Shown: piece by piece, positions 15,351 to 24,574 of the stretch
How positions within the stretch are numbered: position 1 is the stretch's first letter
Layout: each line of letters begins with the position of its first letter
NCBI RefSeq assembly: GCF_006094695.1
Contig: NZ_CP035103.1
Coordinates: 496,001-560,000 of the forward strand
Length of the DNA: 64,000 nt
DNA from: Kocuria rosea
GTDB lineage: Bacteria; Actinomycetota; Actinomycetes; Actinomycetales; Micrococcaceae
Reading direction: 5' to 3'
Program-made: the position numbers and the translations under genes
Notes under the pieces: model-generated
Told to the model about the DNA's origin: nothing
Seen by the model: only the letters and a program-made list of their open reading frames with translations
The model's database searches: none

Positions 15351-16814
15351 TTGGACGTGCTCATGGCGGCCCTGCCCATGGTGCTGACCCTGGGTCTGCT
15401 GCTCGTGCCGGCGCCGCCGTGGGTGGCTCCCGCGGTCGGACTGGTGTCAGCCGTGGTGATCGGCCTGGCCTGGTTCGGCACCCCTGTGGCGGAGATGTCC
15501 TCGGCCTTCGGCGAGGGCTTCTGGATCCTGGTCGAGGTGCTGGCGATCATTGCCGGCGGGATCCTGCTCTCTCGCGTCATGGACCGGACCGGCGCTCAGA
15601 AGAAGCTGGCCCGGTGGCTCTCGGACGGCGGCGGCCCCACGGTGCTCTCGGCGCTGCTCATGGTGCACGGGGTGGTGCCGTTCATGGAGACCGTCACCGG
15701 GTTCGGCGTCTCCGTGATCATCGGGCTGCCGCTGCTGCTGTCCCTGGGGTTCACGCCGTTGCGAGCGGCCTCGCTCTCGCTGGTGGCGCTCATGGTGGGC
15801 CCGTGGGGCTCCATGGGCCCCGGCACGCTCCTGGGCTCCCAGATCGCCGGCGTCACCCTGCAGGACCTCGGGGTGGCCTCCGGCGTCCTGAACGTCATCG
15901 CCTTCCTGGGATCCGGTGCCGTGGCCGCGGTCATCGCCGGCCGGGGACTGCCCACTTCCGACGGCCGGCCCCGACCCGCTGACTACGGGGCCTGGATCGG
16001 CATGGGACTGGCATCGGGCGTGGTGCTGTCCGCCCTGGTCCTCGCCGCCAATCTGGCGTTCGGCACGGCCGTGGCCGGTGCGGTGGCCACCCTGGTGATG
16101 TCCGCGGGCTGGGCCGGCGTGATCAGCCGCGGACGGATGGGGCCCGTCCCGGCCCGCGCCCTGGTGCCGTACCTGGTGCTGCTGGGGGGCACCATCATCG
16201 GGCAGCTCCTCGAGGGCCTGCTGCCGCCCGGCGGGTTCGGCGCGGTGCTGGGCTCGCCGGCCCTGTGGTCCATCACCGGCGCCCTGGTCGGCGTCGTCGT
16301 GCTCTCCATGGACAGGGAACACCGGCGGCGACTGCCGCGGGAGATCCGCCGGATGTGGCTCCAGGTGGCGGCGCCGACCGGCCTGTACCTGGTGCTGGGC
16401 AGCGCGGTCTCCGGGGGCGGGCTGGCCGAGGCGCTGGCCGCGGCGCTGACCGGGCTGGGGCAGGCCTACCTGTTCCTGGTGCCCATGGTTGGTGGTCTGG
16501 GGGGATACATCACGGCCTCGGGCACGGGCGCCAACGCCATGTTCGGCGGCACCCAGGACGCAGCCGCGCGTGCCCTTGGCATGGACCCGCTGTGGATGAT
16601 GGCCTCCCAGAACGTGGCGGCCGGACTGGCCTGCCTGGCCAGCCCGGCGCGCATCGAGCTCGCCTACCGGATCGCCGGCCCACTCCAGCAGAAGGACACC
16701 CCCGGGCCCGTCCTCACCCGCGGGGCCCTGGTGGCGAGGACCCTGCCCTTCGTGCTGGTGTGCTTGGTGCTGTGGGGCATCGGGAACATGCTCTGGATGC
16801 CGGTGGCAGGCTGA
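15351..16814 (+). CDS. L-lactate permease family transporter
   Basis: A 487-residue protein with about 13 hydrophobic segments. Motifs fit the LctP family: AFGEGFWILVEVLAIIAGGI near residue 50, then PFMETVTGFGVSVIIGLPLL (about 104-123) and GGYITASGTGANAMFGGTQ (about 383-401). The family takes up lactate or glycolate with protons. It is somewhat shorter than Escherichia coli LctP (about 550). The TTG at 15351 is preceded by GGAGGTGGG; GTG 15357 or ATG 15363 are alternatives. It is followed by an AI-2E-type gene. Confidence 0.85.
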   Translation: MDVLMAALPMVLTLGLLLVPAPPWVAPAVGLVSAVVIGLAWFGTPVAEMSSAFGEGFWILVEVLAIIAGGILLSRVMDRTGAQKKLARWLSDGGGPTVLSALLMVHGVVPFMETVTGFGVSVIIGLPLLLSLGFTPLRAASLSLVALMVGPWGSMGPGTLLGSQIAGVTLQDLGVASGVLNVIAFLGSGAVAAVIAGRGLPTSDGRPRPADYGAWIGMGLASGVVLSALVLAANLAFGTAVAGAVATLVMSAGWAGVISRGRMGPVPARALVPYLVLLGGTIIGQLLEGLLPPGGFGAVLGSPALWSITGALVGVVVLSMDREHRRRLPREIRRMWLQVAAPTGLYLVLGSAVSGGGLAEALAAALTGLGQAYLFLVPMVGGLGGYITASGTGANAMFGGTQDAAARALGMDPLWMMASQNVAAGLACLASPARIELAYRIAGPLQQKDTPGPVLTRGALVARTLPFVLVCLVLWGIGNMLWMPVAG

Positions 16815-17066
16815 CTCCCGCTCCGAAGTCCACGCTGTCGACCGAGGACCGGAGGGACGCCGCCCTGGACGTGCACGAGCGGCTCGTGCGCGCCATCGCC
16901 CGTGAGCACACGGAGACCGCCCCTCGTGCCGCGTCGTCGAGCCGTCCGTCCTGCGGTCGGCATCGGCCGGGCGCGTCGTCGGGTGCCGTCCGGGGTCTTG
17001 GCATCGATGAGTCCGGGGCGCATCCTGAACCCAGGCCAGCGGCGGAGCGGGGGAGGGGCGATTCTG

Positions 17067-18218
17067 GTGACGCGTCCACGGCATCGCAGGATCTCGCATC
17101 CTCGTGACCTGTGGGCGGACCCGCTGGGGCGGGCGACCATCCGGGCCCTGCAGGGGCTGGTGCTGCTGAGCGCGACGGCGGTGGTGGTCTACGGGCTGAT
17201 CCAGCTCAAGCTGGTGGTGATCCCGCTGCTGATCGCCCTGGTCCTGGCCGCTGCGCTGAACCCCCTGGTCGCCTCTCTGCGCCGGCACCGTGTGCCCGGG
17301 GCGCTGGCGACCTGGATCGTGTTCGTCGCCGCGATCGTGGTCCTGGGCGGGGTGGTCACCGGCATGGTCTTCGCGGTGCGCAGCGAGTGGGCGGAGCTGG
17401 TGGCCTCCGCGGTGGGCGGGCTGGACCGGTTGCGCCAGTTCGTGGTGGCCGGGCCGATCCCGGTCGGCCAGCAGGGCCTGGACGAGGCTCTGACCGCCGT
17501 CGTGGACTTCACGGCCAGCCCCAGCTTCGGTGCCGGGGCGCTGCTGGGGATCTCCGCGGCCACCCAGGTGGTCACCGGCGCGGTGCTGGTGGCCGTGATC
17601 CTCTACTTCTTCCTCCAGGACGGGGCCCGCATCTGGGCGTTCGTCCTGAGCCGTTTCCACGGTGAGACCCTGGAGAAGCTGCTGACCTCGGGCACCACGA
17701 CCCTGCACGTGCTGGGCGGCTATGTGCGCGGCACCGCCGTGGTGGCGCTGCTGGAAGCGGTGGTCATCGGCGTCACCCTGCTGGTGCTGCGGGTGCCCCT
17801 GGCCCTGCCCCTGTCGGTGCTGATCTTCCTGGGCGGCTTCATCCCCATCGTGGGAGCCGCCCTGATCGGCGGCGTGGCAGTCCTGGTGGCCCTGGTGGCC
17901 AACGGCCCGGTCGTGGCGCTGGTGGTGGTGGCGGTGGTGGTGGCCACCAACCAGCTCGACGGGAGGGTGCTCCAGCCGATGGTGCTGGGCCGGGCCCTGA
18001 GCCTGCACCCGCTGGTGGTGCTGCTCGCCCTGGCCGCCGGCGGGATCCTCTCCGGCGTCGTCGGGGCCGTGCTGGCCGTCCCGCTGACCGCGGTGGGATG
18101 GGCTCTGATCCAGATCTGGTTCCCGAACCCCCGAAACCCCGATGTCCTGTCCCGGCCGGCTGCGCGTCCCGGCGTCCGGCTGAAGCCACCGGCCCCGGAC
18201 GCGCCCGTCGACGGGTGA
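17067..18218 (+). CDS. AI-2E-family transporter
   Basis: A 383-residue membrane protein with the usual order: two N-terminal segments, a soluble middle, then five or six segments including ILYFFLQDGARIW, FIPIVGAALIGGVAVLVAL and LDGRVLQPMVLGRALSLHPL. These PxxxGRxLxLHP-type words are family hallmarks. Members are membrane exporters, some linked to sodium/proton antiport, and few transport AI-2. I preferred GTG 17067 because GGAGGGG lies 8 bases upstream; ATG 17007 and GTG 16902 would add an Arg-rich tail without family resemblance. Confidence 0.85.
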   Translation: MTRPRHRRISHPRDLWADPLGRATIRALQGLVLLSATAVVVYGLIQLKLVVIPLLIALVLAAALNPLVASLRRHRVPGALATWIVFVAAIVVLGGVVTGMVFAVRSEWAELVASAVGGLDRLRQFVVAGPIPVGQQGLDEALTAVVDFTASPSFGAGALLGISAATQVVTGAVLVAVILYFFLQDGARIWAFVLSRFHGETLEKLLTSGTTTLHVLGGYVRGTAVVALLEAVVIGVTLLVLRVPLALPLSVLIFLGGFIPIVGAALIGGVAVLVALVANGPVVALVVVAVVVATNQLDGRVLQPMVLGRALSLHPLVVLLALAAGGILSGVVGAVLAVPLTAVGWALIQIWFPNPRNPDVLSRPAARPGVRLKPPAPDAPVDG

Positions 18219-18762
18219 CGGCCTCGGGGCGCCGCAGGACCGGCAGCGTCACCGGAGGACGGGGGCGGATGGACGCCGCCGACGTGTTCCCTTGCGGACC
18301 GATCCACCGCCGGGCGGCGCCTTTCTGCGGTCAGGGCGGCAGCCAACTGGGTTCATGACGGCGTCCTGCCGGTATGAGTCGGTGATCCGGGTGGGGGCCG
18401 GACGGATGCACATCCGGATGTTCTACGTTGGCGAGACCTCCTCGGGGAGGTCAGCTCGACACCGCCTCCCATCACCGAGGACCCGCAGCGGGAGAACTCT
18501 CATCACCGCGGCGACGGTGAGCCCGAGCGCAGCAGCACCCCCGGGCTGCCACCAGCCACAGTGTGAACGGGGAAGCACCGACCCTGGGGTGCTCTCCCGG
18601 TACGCCCTTCACCAGGGACTCCCTGAGCTCTGCCGTTCCTGATGAGGTGGTGCAGTCGCTGATCCGTCGGGTCCTTCCCGCACGCTCGGGCGACTGCGCG
18701 GACGGGTCTCCCGCCACGTCCGCCCGATCCGTTCCGCCGCCCCCACCGCACCAGGAGACCCC
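18219..18762. other. 544-bp gap with two small inverted repeats
   Basis: No protein gene is supported on either strand. There is a CGGATG-CA-CATCCG palindrome at 18403-18416 and a GACCTCC/GGAGGTC hairpin with a TCGG loop at 18435-18452. The hairpin could be a terminator or a structured RNA element. The last 50 bases carry the AGGAGA ribosome-binding site of the next gene. Confidence 0.4.
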
Positions 18763-19806
18763 TTGCTGACCGTCAACGCCTACGCCGCCCCCTCCGCCGA
18801 CGCACCGCTGGAGCCGACCACGATCACCCGCCGCGAGGTGGGCCCGCACGACGTGCTGATCGAGATCGCCTACGCCGGGATCTGCCACTCCGACATCCAC
18901 ACCGTCAACGGCGACTGGGGACCCCAGCCCTACCCCTTGGTGCCCGGCCACGAGATCGTGGGCACCGTCGCCGAGATCGGCCCCGAGGTCACCGGTCACG
19001 CCGTCGGGGACCGCGTCGGGGTGGGGTGCATGGTCAACTCCTGCGGGCAGTGCACCAACTGCCGCAACGGGGACGAGCAGTACTGCGCCGAGGGCATGGT
19101 GCCCACCTACGGCGGGGCCGACCGGGACGGCACCATCACCCAGGGCGGCTACTCCACCCACGTGGTCGTCGACGCCGGCTTCGTGCTGTCCGTGCCCGCC
19201 TCCCTGGACCTCGCCGCGGCCGCCCCGCTGCTGTGCGCCGGGATCACCACCTACTCCCCACTGCGCCGCTGGGGCGCCGGCCCGGGCCGGAAGGTCGCCG
19301 TCGTGGGCCTGGGCGGACTGGGGCACCTGGCCGTGAAGATCGCCGCCGCGATGGGCGCGGAGGTCACCGTGCTCTCGCAGTCGCTGAAGAAGAAGGAGGA
19401 CGGGCTGCGGCTGGGTGCCGAGCACTACTACGCCACTTCGGACCCGGCCACCTTCGAGCAGCTGGCCGGGTCCTTCGACCTGGTCCTCAACACCGTCAGT
19501 GCGGTGATCGACGTGGACGCCTACCTGTCCCTGCTCACCGTCGACGGGGCCCTGGTCAACGTCGGGGCCCCGGCGGAGCCGCTGAGCCTCAACATCTTCT
19601 CCCTCATCGGCGGCCGGCGCGCCTACGCCGGGTCGATGATCGGCGGCATCGCCGAGACCCAGGAGATGCTCGACTTCTGCGCCGAGCACGGCATCGTCCC
19701 GGAGACCGAGCTGATCTCCGCCGACCGGGTCAACGAGGCCTACGAGCGGGTGCTGGCCTCGGACGTGCGCTACCGCTTCGTCATCGACGCCGCCACCCTG
19801 GCCTGA
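18763..19806 (+). CDS. NAD(P)-dependent zinc alcohol dehydrogenase (cinnamyl-alcohol-dehydrogenase type)
   Basis: A 347-residue MDR enzyme that interconverts aldehydes and primary alcohols. Catalytic-zinc ligands are in [11 protein letters not shown] and PGHE (Cys-His-Glu). The structural zinc site is complete in [15 protein letters not shown]. The nucleotide fold is [20 protein letters not shown] (about residues 182-201). The overall pattern fits the YahK/CAD branch, usually NADPH-linked and broad in substrate. TTG 18763 follows AGGAGA. The acetyltransferase gene begins 60 bases after its stop, so the two may be co-transcribed. Confidence 0.92.
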   Translation: MLTVNAYAAPSADAPLEPTTITRREVGPHDVLIEIAYAGICHSDIHTVNGDWGPQPYPLVPGHEIVGTVAEIGPEVTGHAVGDRVGVGCMVNSCGQCTNCRNGDEQYCAEGMVPTYGGADRDGTITQGGYSTHVVVDAGFVLSVPASLDLAAAAPLLCAGITTYSPLRRWGAGPGRKVAVVGLGGLGHLAVKIAAAMGAEVTVLSQSLKKKEDGLRLGAEHYYATSDPATFEQLAGSFDLVLNTVSAVIDVDAYLSLLTVDGALVNVGAPAEPLSLNIFSLIGGRRAYAGSMIGGIAETQEMLDFCAEHGIVPETELISADRVNEAYERVLASDVRYRFVIDAATLA

Positions 19807-19866
19807 GCCCGCGCCCAGGCGCTGGGCCGGCGGATCCCGCCGCCCGGACACTACCGAAAGGACACC

Positions 19867-20436
19867 ATGGAACTGACCGATCTTCTGGAGGCGCTCGACG
19901 CCGGGCGCACCATCACGGGGGACTCGCCCCTGCACGAGGTCATGCACCGGGTCAGCCAGGAGGCCCTGCGCATCACCGGGGAGCTCAACGGCGGATACCG
20001 GGAACCGGCCCGGGTGCGGGAGCTGCTGGCCCAGCTCACCGGCAGGCCGGTGGACGCATCGGTGACGGTGTTCCCGCCCTTCCGCTCCGACTTCGGGAAG
20101 AACATCACCCTGGGCAAGCGGGTCTTCATCAACTCCGGGTGCACGTTCCAGGACCAGGGTGGGGTGGTCATCGGCGACGACTGCCTGATCGGGCACAACA
20201 CGGTGCTGGCCACCCTCAACCACGACCTCGCCCCCAGCCGCCGCGCGGACATGCACCCGGCCCCCATCGTGATCGGCCACAAGGTGTGGATCGGGTCCAA
20301 CGCCACGGTCCTGCCGGGCGTGACCATCGGCGACGACGCCGTCGTGGCGGCGGCGTCGGTGGTGACCAAGGACGTCCCGGAGAGGTCCGTGGTGGTGGGC
20401 TCCCCGGCACGGGTCGTGCGCTCCGTGAGCGACTGA
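19867..20436 (+). CDS. sugar O-acetyltransferase, left-handed beta-helix (maltose acetyltransferase type)
   Basis: A 189-residue hexapeptide-repeat enzyme that moves acetyl groups from acetyl-CoA to sugars. The beta-helix begins after an N-terminal helical region (about residues 1-60) and shows GKNITLGKRVFINSGCTFQD, IGDDCLIGHNTVL and IGHKVWIGSNATVLPGVTIG. The likely catalytic His is in the loop TLNHD. The GNAT/Maa/NodL pattern is clear, but the acceptor sugar is not. An AAAGGA site precedes ATG 19867. Confidence 0.9.
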   Translation: MELTDLLEALDAGRTITGDSPLHEVMHRVSQEALRITGELNGGYREPARVRELLAQLTGRPVDASVTVFPPFRSDFGKNITLGKRVFINSGCTFQDQGGVVIGDDCLIGHNTVLATLNHDLAPSRRADMHPAPIVIGHKVWIGSNATVLPGVTIGDDAVVAAASVVTKDVPERSVVVGSPARVVRSVSD

Positions 20437-20511
20437 ACCGCGCCGGGTGCGCGCCTCTCGGCGGACGCCGGCCCGAAACCCCCAGCAAGGCCGGGCGGTC
20501 ACGACATACCT

Positions 20512-21153
20512 CTAGGAACCGCTGGTGAACGCTTCTGCTCCGTTCATGGCCGAGGCGACGAGGTTGCTGCGGACCGGCGACTCGCCGCCGGCGACCGCTC
20601 CGATCCAGGCGTCCGTGGCGGTGACCGCGGCGAAGTTCGACTGCAGCAGCACCATCAGGGTGCGGTGCAGATCCTCGGCCGAGACCTGACCGGCTTCGTT
20701 GGCGAGGTGGATCGCGCCGGTGGCGTCGGAGAGGATCTCGGCGGCGAAGCCGAGCCCCTCGGCCTCGACCGCCGTCGCCAGGTCGCAGTTGTTGGTCATG
20801 TAGCCGACGATCGTGATCGTGTCGACGTCGCGCTCGCGCAGCCACTCGGCCACGTCGGTGCCGGCGAAGACGCTGCCGTACCCCTTCACGACCTGCTTCC
20901 ACTGCCGGTTGTCGAGCTGCTCGAGATCGGGGTGGAGCGGATATCCCGTCGAGCCGGGCGCGAAGATGGGTGCGCCCTCGTCCGTCTCGTGCTGGACCAT
21001 GACGACCGGCATGTCCTGCTCGGCGGCGACCTCGAGGACACGGCCGATGTTGGCGAGCGACTCCTCGCGGGGCGGGTACTGGATGGACATGGGGCCGTCG
21101 AAGTACTCCATCTGGGCGTCGACGACGATCAGGGCGCGGCGGGGGATGGTCAC
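20512..21153 (-). CDS. isochorismatase-family cysteine hydrolase
   Basis: A 213-residue cytosolic hydrolase. The Asp-Lys-Cys triad is visible: Asp12 in LIVVDAQ, a Lys in QVVKGYGSVF and Cys in VGYMTNNCDLATAVEAEGL. Substrates in this family include isochorismate, nicotinamide and N-carbamoyl compounds; the choice cannot be made here. GTG 21153 has GAGGAGAC upstream. It is divergent from a GlxA-type regulator 160 bases away, a frequent arrangement in which the regulator controls the hydrolase. Confidence 0.88.
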   Translation of the reverse strand: MTIPRRALIVVDAQMEYFDGPMSIQYPPREESLANIGRVLEVAAEQDMPVVMVQHETDEGAPIFAPGSTGYPLHPDLEQLDNRQWKQVVKGYGSVFAGTDVAEWLRERDVDTITIVGYMTNNCDLATAVEAEGLGFAAEILSDATGAIHLANEAGQVSAEDLHRTLMVLLQSNFAAVTATDAWIGAVAGGESPVRSNLVASAMNGAEAFTSGS

Positions 21154-21312
21154 GGTGTCTCCTCTGGAACGTGGGATGGGCGGGCTGTGGTGCTCGGCCC
21201 GTCTCCATGCTCCTGTCATGCCGGTCGCCACCGCGATCGGCCCGCGTGCACGATTACGATGAGATCGGGCCACTTCTGCTCCGTGGTGATCCCGGTGGGA
21301 GAGGAACGACAG

Positions 21313-22281
21313 GTGCGGATCGCGATCCATGCGTTCGAGGGTGTGACGATGTTCCACCTGGCCGTGCCGCAGCTGGTGTTCGGCGAGGTCACCCGGCTGG
21401 GCCTGGCCGAGGGCTGGGACACGGTGCTGTGGAGCACGGGCGCGGACATGATCACGACGGCGGAGGGCTACTCGCTGGGCCGTCTCGCCGGGCCAGAAGC
21501 TGCCGAGGACGCCGACCTGGTGGTGATCCCCTCCTGGCCCTATCCGCCGGTGGCCGTCGACGAGCCGCTGCGCGCCGTGCTCACCCGCGCCCATGCGCAT
21601 GGGTCCGGTGTGGTGGGTCTGTGCATGGGGGCCTTCGCCGTCGCCGAGGCCGGCCTGCTGGGCGGGCGGCCCGCCGTCACGCACTGGGAGGGGATGGACG
21701 AACTCGCGTCCCGTCACCCGGAGCTGGCGGTCGAGGACTCGGTGCTCTACATCGACCACGACGACGTCATGACCTCCGCCGGCACGGCCTCCTCCCTGGA
21801 CGCCTGCCTGCACCTGGTCCGCAAGCACCTGGGTGCCGCGGCCGCCAACCGGGTCGCCCGCAGCCTGGTCGTGGCCCCGCACCGGGAAGGCGGCCAGGCG
21901 CAGTACATCCAGCGCCCGGTCGCCCGGCCCGACAGCGGGGATCCCCTGGCCGCCACACTGGACTGGGCGATGGCCCGGCTGCACGAGCCCCTGTCCATCG
22001 ACGAGCTCGCCGCCCACGCCCGGATGAGCCGCCGGACCCTGGTGCGCCGCTTCCGCGACACCACCGGCACCACCCCCGCCCGCTGGGTCCTCGCGCGACG
22101 CCTCGACGAGGCCCGCAGCCTGCTCGAGACCACGCGCTGGGGTGTCGACCGCATCGCGCTGGCCTGCGGCTTCGGCAGCGCTGTCACCCTCCGGCAGAAC
22201 TTCGTCTCGGCCTACGCGACCACGCCGTCCGCCTACCGGCGGAGCTTCGCCCTCCGAGAGGCTGGCGGGGATTCCCGTTAG
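21313..22281 (+). CDS. GlxA-family regulator (DJ-1/PfpI domain plus AraC HTH)
   Basis: A 322-residue regulator. Residues 1-170 are a DJ-1/PfpI-like sensor with the nucleophile-elbow VVGLCMGAFAVAEAGLL. The C-terminal 100 residues are an AraC-type double HTH (IDELAAHARMSRRTLVRRFR, then IALACGFGSAVTLRQNF). Such proteins sense a small metabolite and activate a nearby operon. I chose GTG 21313 because GAGAGGAA lies about 7 bases before it and the DJ-1 beta-strand begins there. It is divergent from the isochorismatase-type gene, its likely target. Confidence 0.88.
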   Translation: MRIAIHAFEGVTMFHLAVPQLVFGEVTRLGLAEGWDTVLWSTGADMITTAEGYSLGRLAGPEAAEDADLVVIPSWPYPPVAVDEPLRAVLTRAHAHGSGVVGLCMGAFAVAEAGLLGGRPAVTHWEGMDELASRHPELAVEDSVLYIDHDDVMTSAGTASSLDACLHLVRKHLGAAAANRVARSLVVAPHREGGQAQYIQRPVARPDSGDPLAATLDWAMARLHEPLSIDELAAHARMSRRTLVRRFRDTTGTTPARWVLARRLDEARSLLETTRWGVDRIALACGFGSAVTLRQNFVSAYATTPSAYRRSFALREAGGDSR

Positions 22282-22378
22282 GTGCAGGCTCCGGAACATC
22301 CGGAGCACCCCTTAGCCTGGGAGCACCACGACCGGCGCCGCGGACGTCCGGTGCGGGACACGGGGCGGGGAGCGCGAG

Positions 22379-22945
22379 ATGGATGCAGGACGTGGACGCC
22401 CCGACAGCGACGAGCGGAGCCCGCAGCCCAAAGGCGGTGCCCGACGGGCCACCGTGGTGCTGTGGGCGCACCGGTTCGGCTTCCTCGTCACCAGCGTGCT
22501 GGCCGGCTGGGGCGTCTACCACCTCGTCCTCGAGGAGATCGACGACGACGGGCGTCTGCCCTGGTTGTTCCTGCCCCTCTGGGTGCTGTCGGCCTATGTG
22601 CTCCTGCCGCGGCTGAACCGTCTGCTCACCGGCATCTACGTCCCCAGCTACTTCATCGGACGGGCCCGCACCTCCGACGGCCTGCTGGGGGACCCGGTCA
22701 ACCTGGCGGTGGTCGGCACCCCCGCGCAGCTGTCCGCCGCGATGGTCGGGGCCGGCTGGACCGCCGCGGACACCGACCGCGAGCGGGATCTCGTCGTCTC
22801 GTCCCTGCAGGCCGTCGGCGCCACGGTCCACGTCGTCGAGCAGTACTCCACCGGCTATCACGCCCGCAACGGAGGCGGGGACGCCATCGAGACGGACGGG
22901 GACCTGCCCGTCATCGATGTCCGCCCGATTCGGTGGAGCGGGTGA
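22379..22945 (+). CDS. LssY_C-like membrane protein with an apparent central deletion
   Basis: A 188-residue protein with two N-terminal membrane segments (about residues 29-48 and 61-78). The beginning of an LssY_C-type domain follows (SYFIGRARTSDGLLGDPVNL, AMVGAGWTAAD). The sequence then jumps to TDRERDLVVSSL and the domain end YHARNGGGDAIETDGDLP. From memory of the family, about 70-80 residues normally separate those two blocks, so the core appears to have been lost in frame. Function is unknown; relatives occur with phosphatase or acyl-chain enzymes. Its stop abuts the stop of the convergent hydrolase gene with no gap. Confidence 0.6.
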   Translation: MDAGRGRPDSDERSPQPKGGARRATVVLWAHRFGFLVTSVLAGWGVYHLVLEEIDDDGRLPWLFLPLWVLSAYVLLPRLNRLLTGIYVPSYFIGRARTSDGLLGDPVNLAVVGTPAQLSAAMVGAGWTAADTDRERDLVVSSLQAVGATVHVVEQYSTGYHARNGGGDAIETDGDLPVIDVRPIRWSG

Positions 22946-24277
22946 TCAGCGTTCCGGGTTGGGGGTGAAGGTGTGGCCCAGGGCGGCGGAGACCTCGGCG
23001 AAGATCCGTGTGGCCGGGGTGGCGCACGGCAGGGTCCTGGGGTCGTCGGCCAGCACCGGGGACTCCGGGCAGTCCCCGGAGGGGATGTCGCTGGTGGCCT
23101 GCACGACCACGGTGGTGTCGGTGGTGGTGTCGTAGTAGACGGTGGTGTTGTACCCGGGCTGCGTCCCGGTGTGCCCGACCCAGCCGTCGATGCACCCGAA
23201 GCCCAGCCCGTAGCCGGACTCGGGGGGCTGGAACGAGGTGAGGCGCTCTCGCTGGGCCTCCGGTTCCAGCAGTCCGTGCCCGGTGCCCAGGGCCCGGCCG
23301 TAGGTGAGCAGGTCGTCCACGTCCGAGATCAGGGCCCCGGCGGTGGCTCCCCAGCTGGGGTTCCAGTGCGTGGCGTCGGCCGGCGCCTCCGGCGTCGCGG
23401 TGTCGCCCTGGAGCGTGAAGCCCTGCGCGTAGGGTTCCGGCATCTCGGTGGAGGTACCGGGCCAGACGGTCTCGTCGAGTTCCAGCGGGTCGAAGATCTG
23501 CTCCTCCAGGACCTCCCCGATCGGCTGGCCGGTGACCTGTTCGACGACGAGGCCCAGCAGGATGTAGTTGGTGTTGGAGTAGTCGAACTGCGCGCCGGGG
23601 GCGAACTGGGGGGATTCCGAGACGCCGACGGCGACCAGCTCCTCCGGGGTGAAGACCTGCTGCGGATCCGCGAAGAAGCGGTCCGTGAACTGGGTGCTGC
23701 GGGTGTAGCTGGCCACCCCGCTGGTCATGTCCGCCAGCCGGCGCAGGGTGATCTGTTCTCCGTTGGGGATGCCGTCGACGTAGTCGGCGATGGGGTCCTC
23801 CAGGGAGAGCTCACCCTCCTCGGCCAGCTGCAGGACCAGGGTGGCGGTGAAGGGCTTGGTGACCGATCCGACGCGGGTGTGCACCCCCACCTCCATGGGC
23901 TCCCCGGTGGCCGGGTCGGCCACCCCGTAGGCGGCCGTCCAGGTGCCCTCCGGGGAGGAGACCCCCACCACCGCACCGGGGGTGGAGGCCTGCGCGAACG
24001 AGGCCCGGGCGGCGGCGTCCAACGTCGTCGCCAGTTCCTCGGGCAGCGGCTCGGACATCTGCGCGGAGGGTTCTCGGGTGACGACGTCGTCGACATCGGT
24101 GACACAGGCCTCGGAGTCCGTGGCCGGAGCCGACGGTGCCGCCGCGGCGACCGGAGTGGCCGCCGGCCCGGCCGGGGAGGGCGGCGCGGCGGTTGCCCCG
24201 CCGGTGGTCCCGAGGAGGAGCGCCGCCGCCGTGGCGGCGGCGAACGTGCGGCGCGTGGATCGTGCAGGTGCGGACAT
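22946..24277 (-). CDS. serine hydrolase, class C beta-lactamase/D-Ala-D-Ala carboxypeptidase fold
   Basis: A 443-residue exported protein. The N-terminus STRRTFAAATAAALLLG looks like a twin-arginine signal peptide with cleavage near TAA. The penicillin-binding triad is present: SVTK (Ser-x-x-Lys) in RVGSVTKPF, YSN in DYSNTNYILLG and HTG in WVGHTGTQPG. Related enzymes are carboxypeptidases, esterases or peptidases acting outside the cell; beta-lactam resistance is not implied. I chose ATG 24277 (AAGGAAAC upstream) over the longer frame. It converges end to end with the LssY_C-like gene. About 300 bases upstream of it (24278-24574) hold nothing recognisable. Confidence 0.9.
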   Translation of the reverse strand: MSAPARSTRRTFAAATAAALLLGTTGGATAAPPSPAGPAATPVAAAAPSAPATDSEACVTDVDDVVTREPSAQMSEPLPEELATTLDAAARASFAQASTPGAVVGVSSPEGTWTAAYGVADPATGEPMEVGVHTRVGSVTKPFTATLVLQLAEEGELSLEDPIADYVDGIPNGEQITLRRLADMTSGVASYTRSTQFTDRFFADPQQVFTPEELVAVGVSESPQFAPGAQFDYSNTNYILLGLVVEQVTGQPIGEVLEEQIFDPLELDETVWPGTSTEMPEPYAQGFTLQGDTATPEAPADATHWNPSWGATAGALISDVDDLLTYGRALGTGHGLLEPEAQRERLTSFQPPESGYGLGFGCIDGWVGHTGTQPGYNTTVYYDTTTDTTVVVQATSDIPSGDCPESPVLADDPRTLPCATPATRIFAEVSAALGHTFTPNPER

Positions 24278-24574
24278 CTTCGTTTCCTTCTCGATCGGCG
24301 CAGGCCGCTTCCGGAGGGCCTGCACCCGGAGAACAGTGCTTCAGGCGCAGTCGCCATGGGCGACGATGTCGACCCCTGCGCCGCACTCCACCGCGAAGGC
24401 ACATCCCGACAGCACGCAGGGCCGGGGAATCGATGAGATGACGGGCCGGTCCACGGCCCCGGATCACGCACCGGCCCCGGTGAACGCGTGGGACAGGCGG
24501 TGCCCCCAGCGTAGGACGGTCCTCCGGGTCGGCCGGCCGACCTGCCCCGGATCGTTACCCAACCGCCGAAGATG

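Noticed and set aside
15447..18008. Very long minus-strand frame, 853 codons
   Set aside because: It is His/Gln/Gly-rich shadow sequence opposite lactate permease and AI-2E transporter genes, with no domain pattern.
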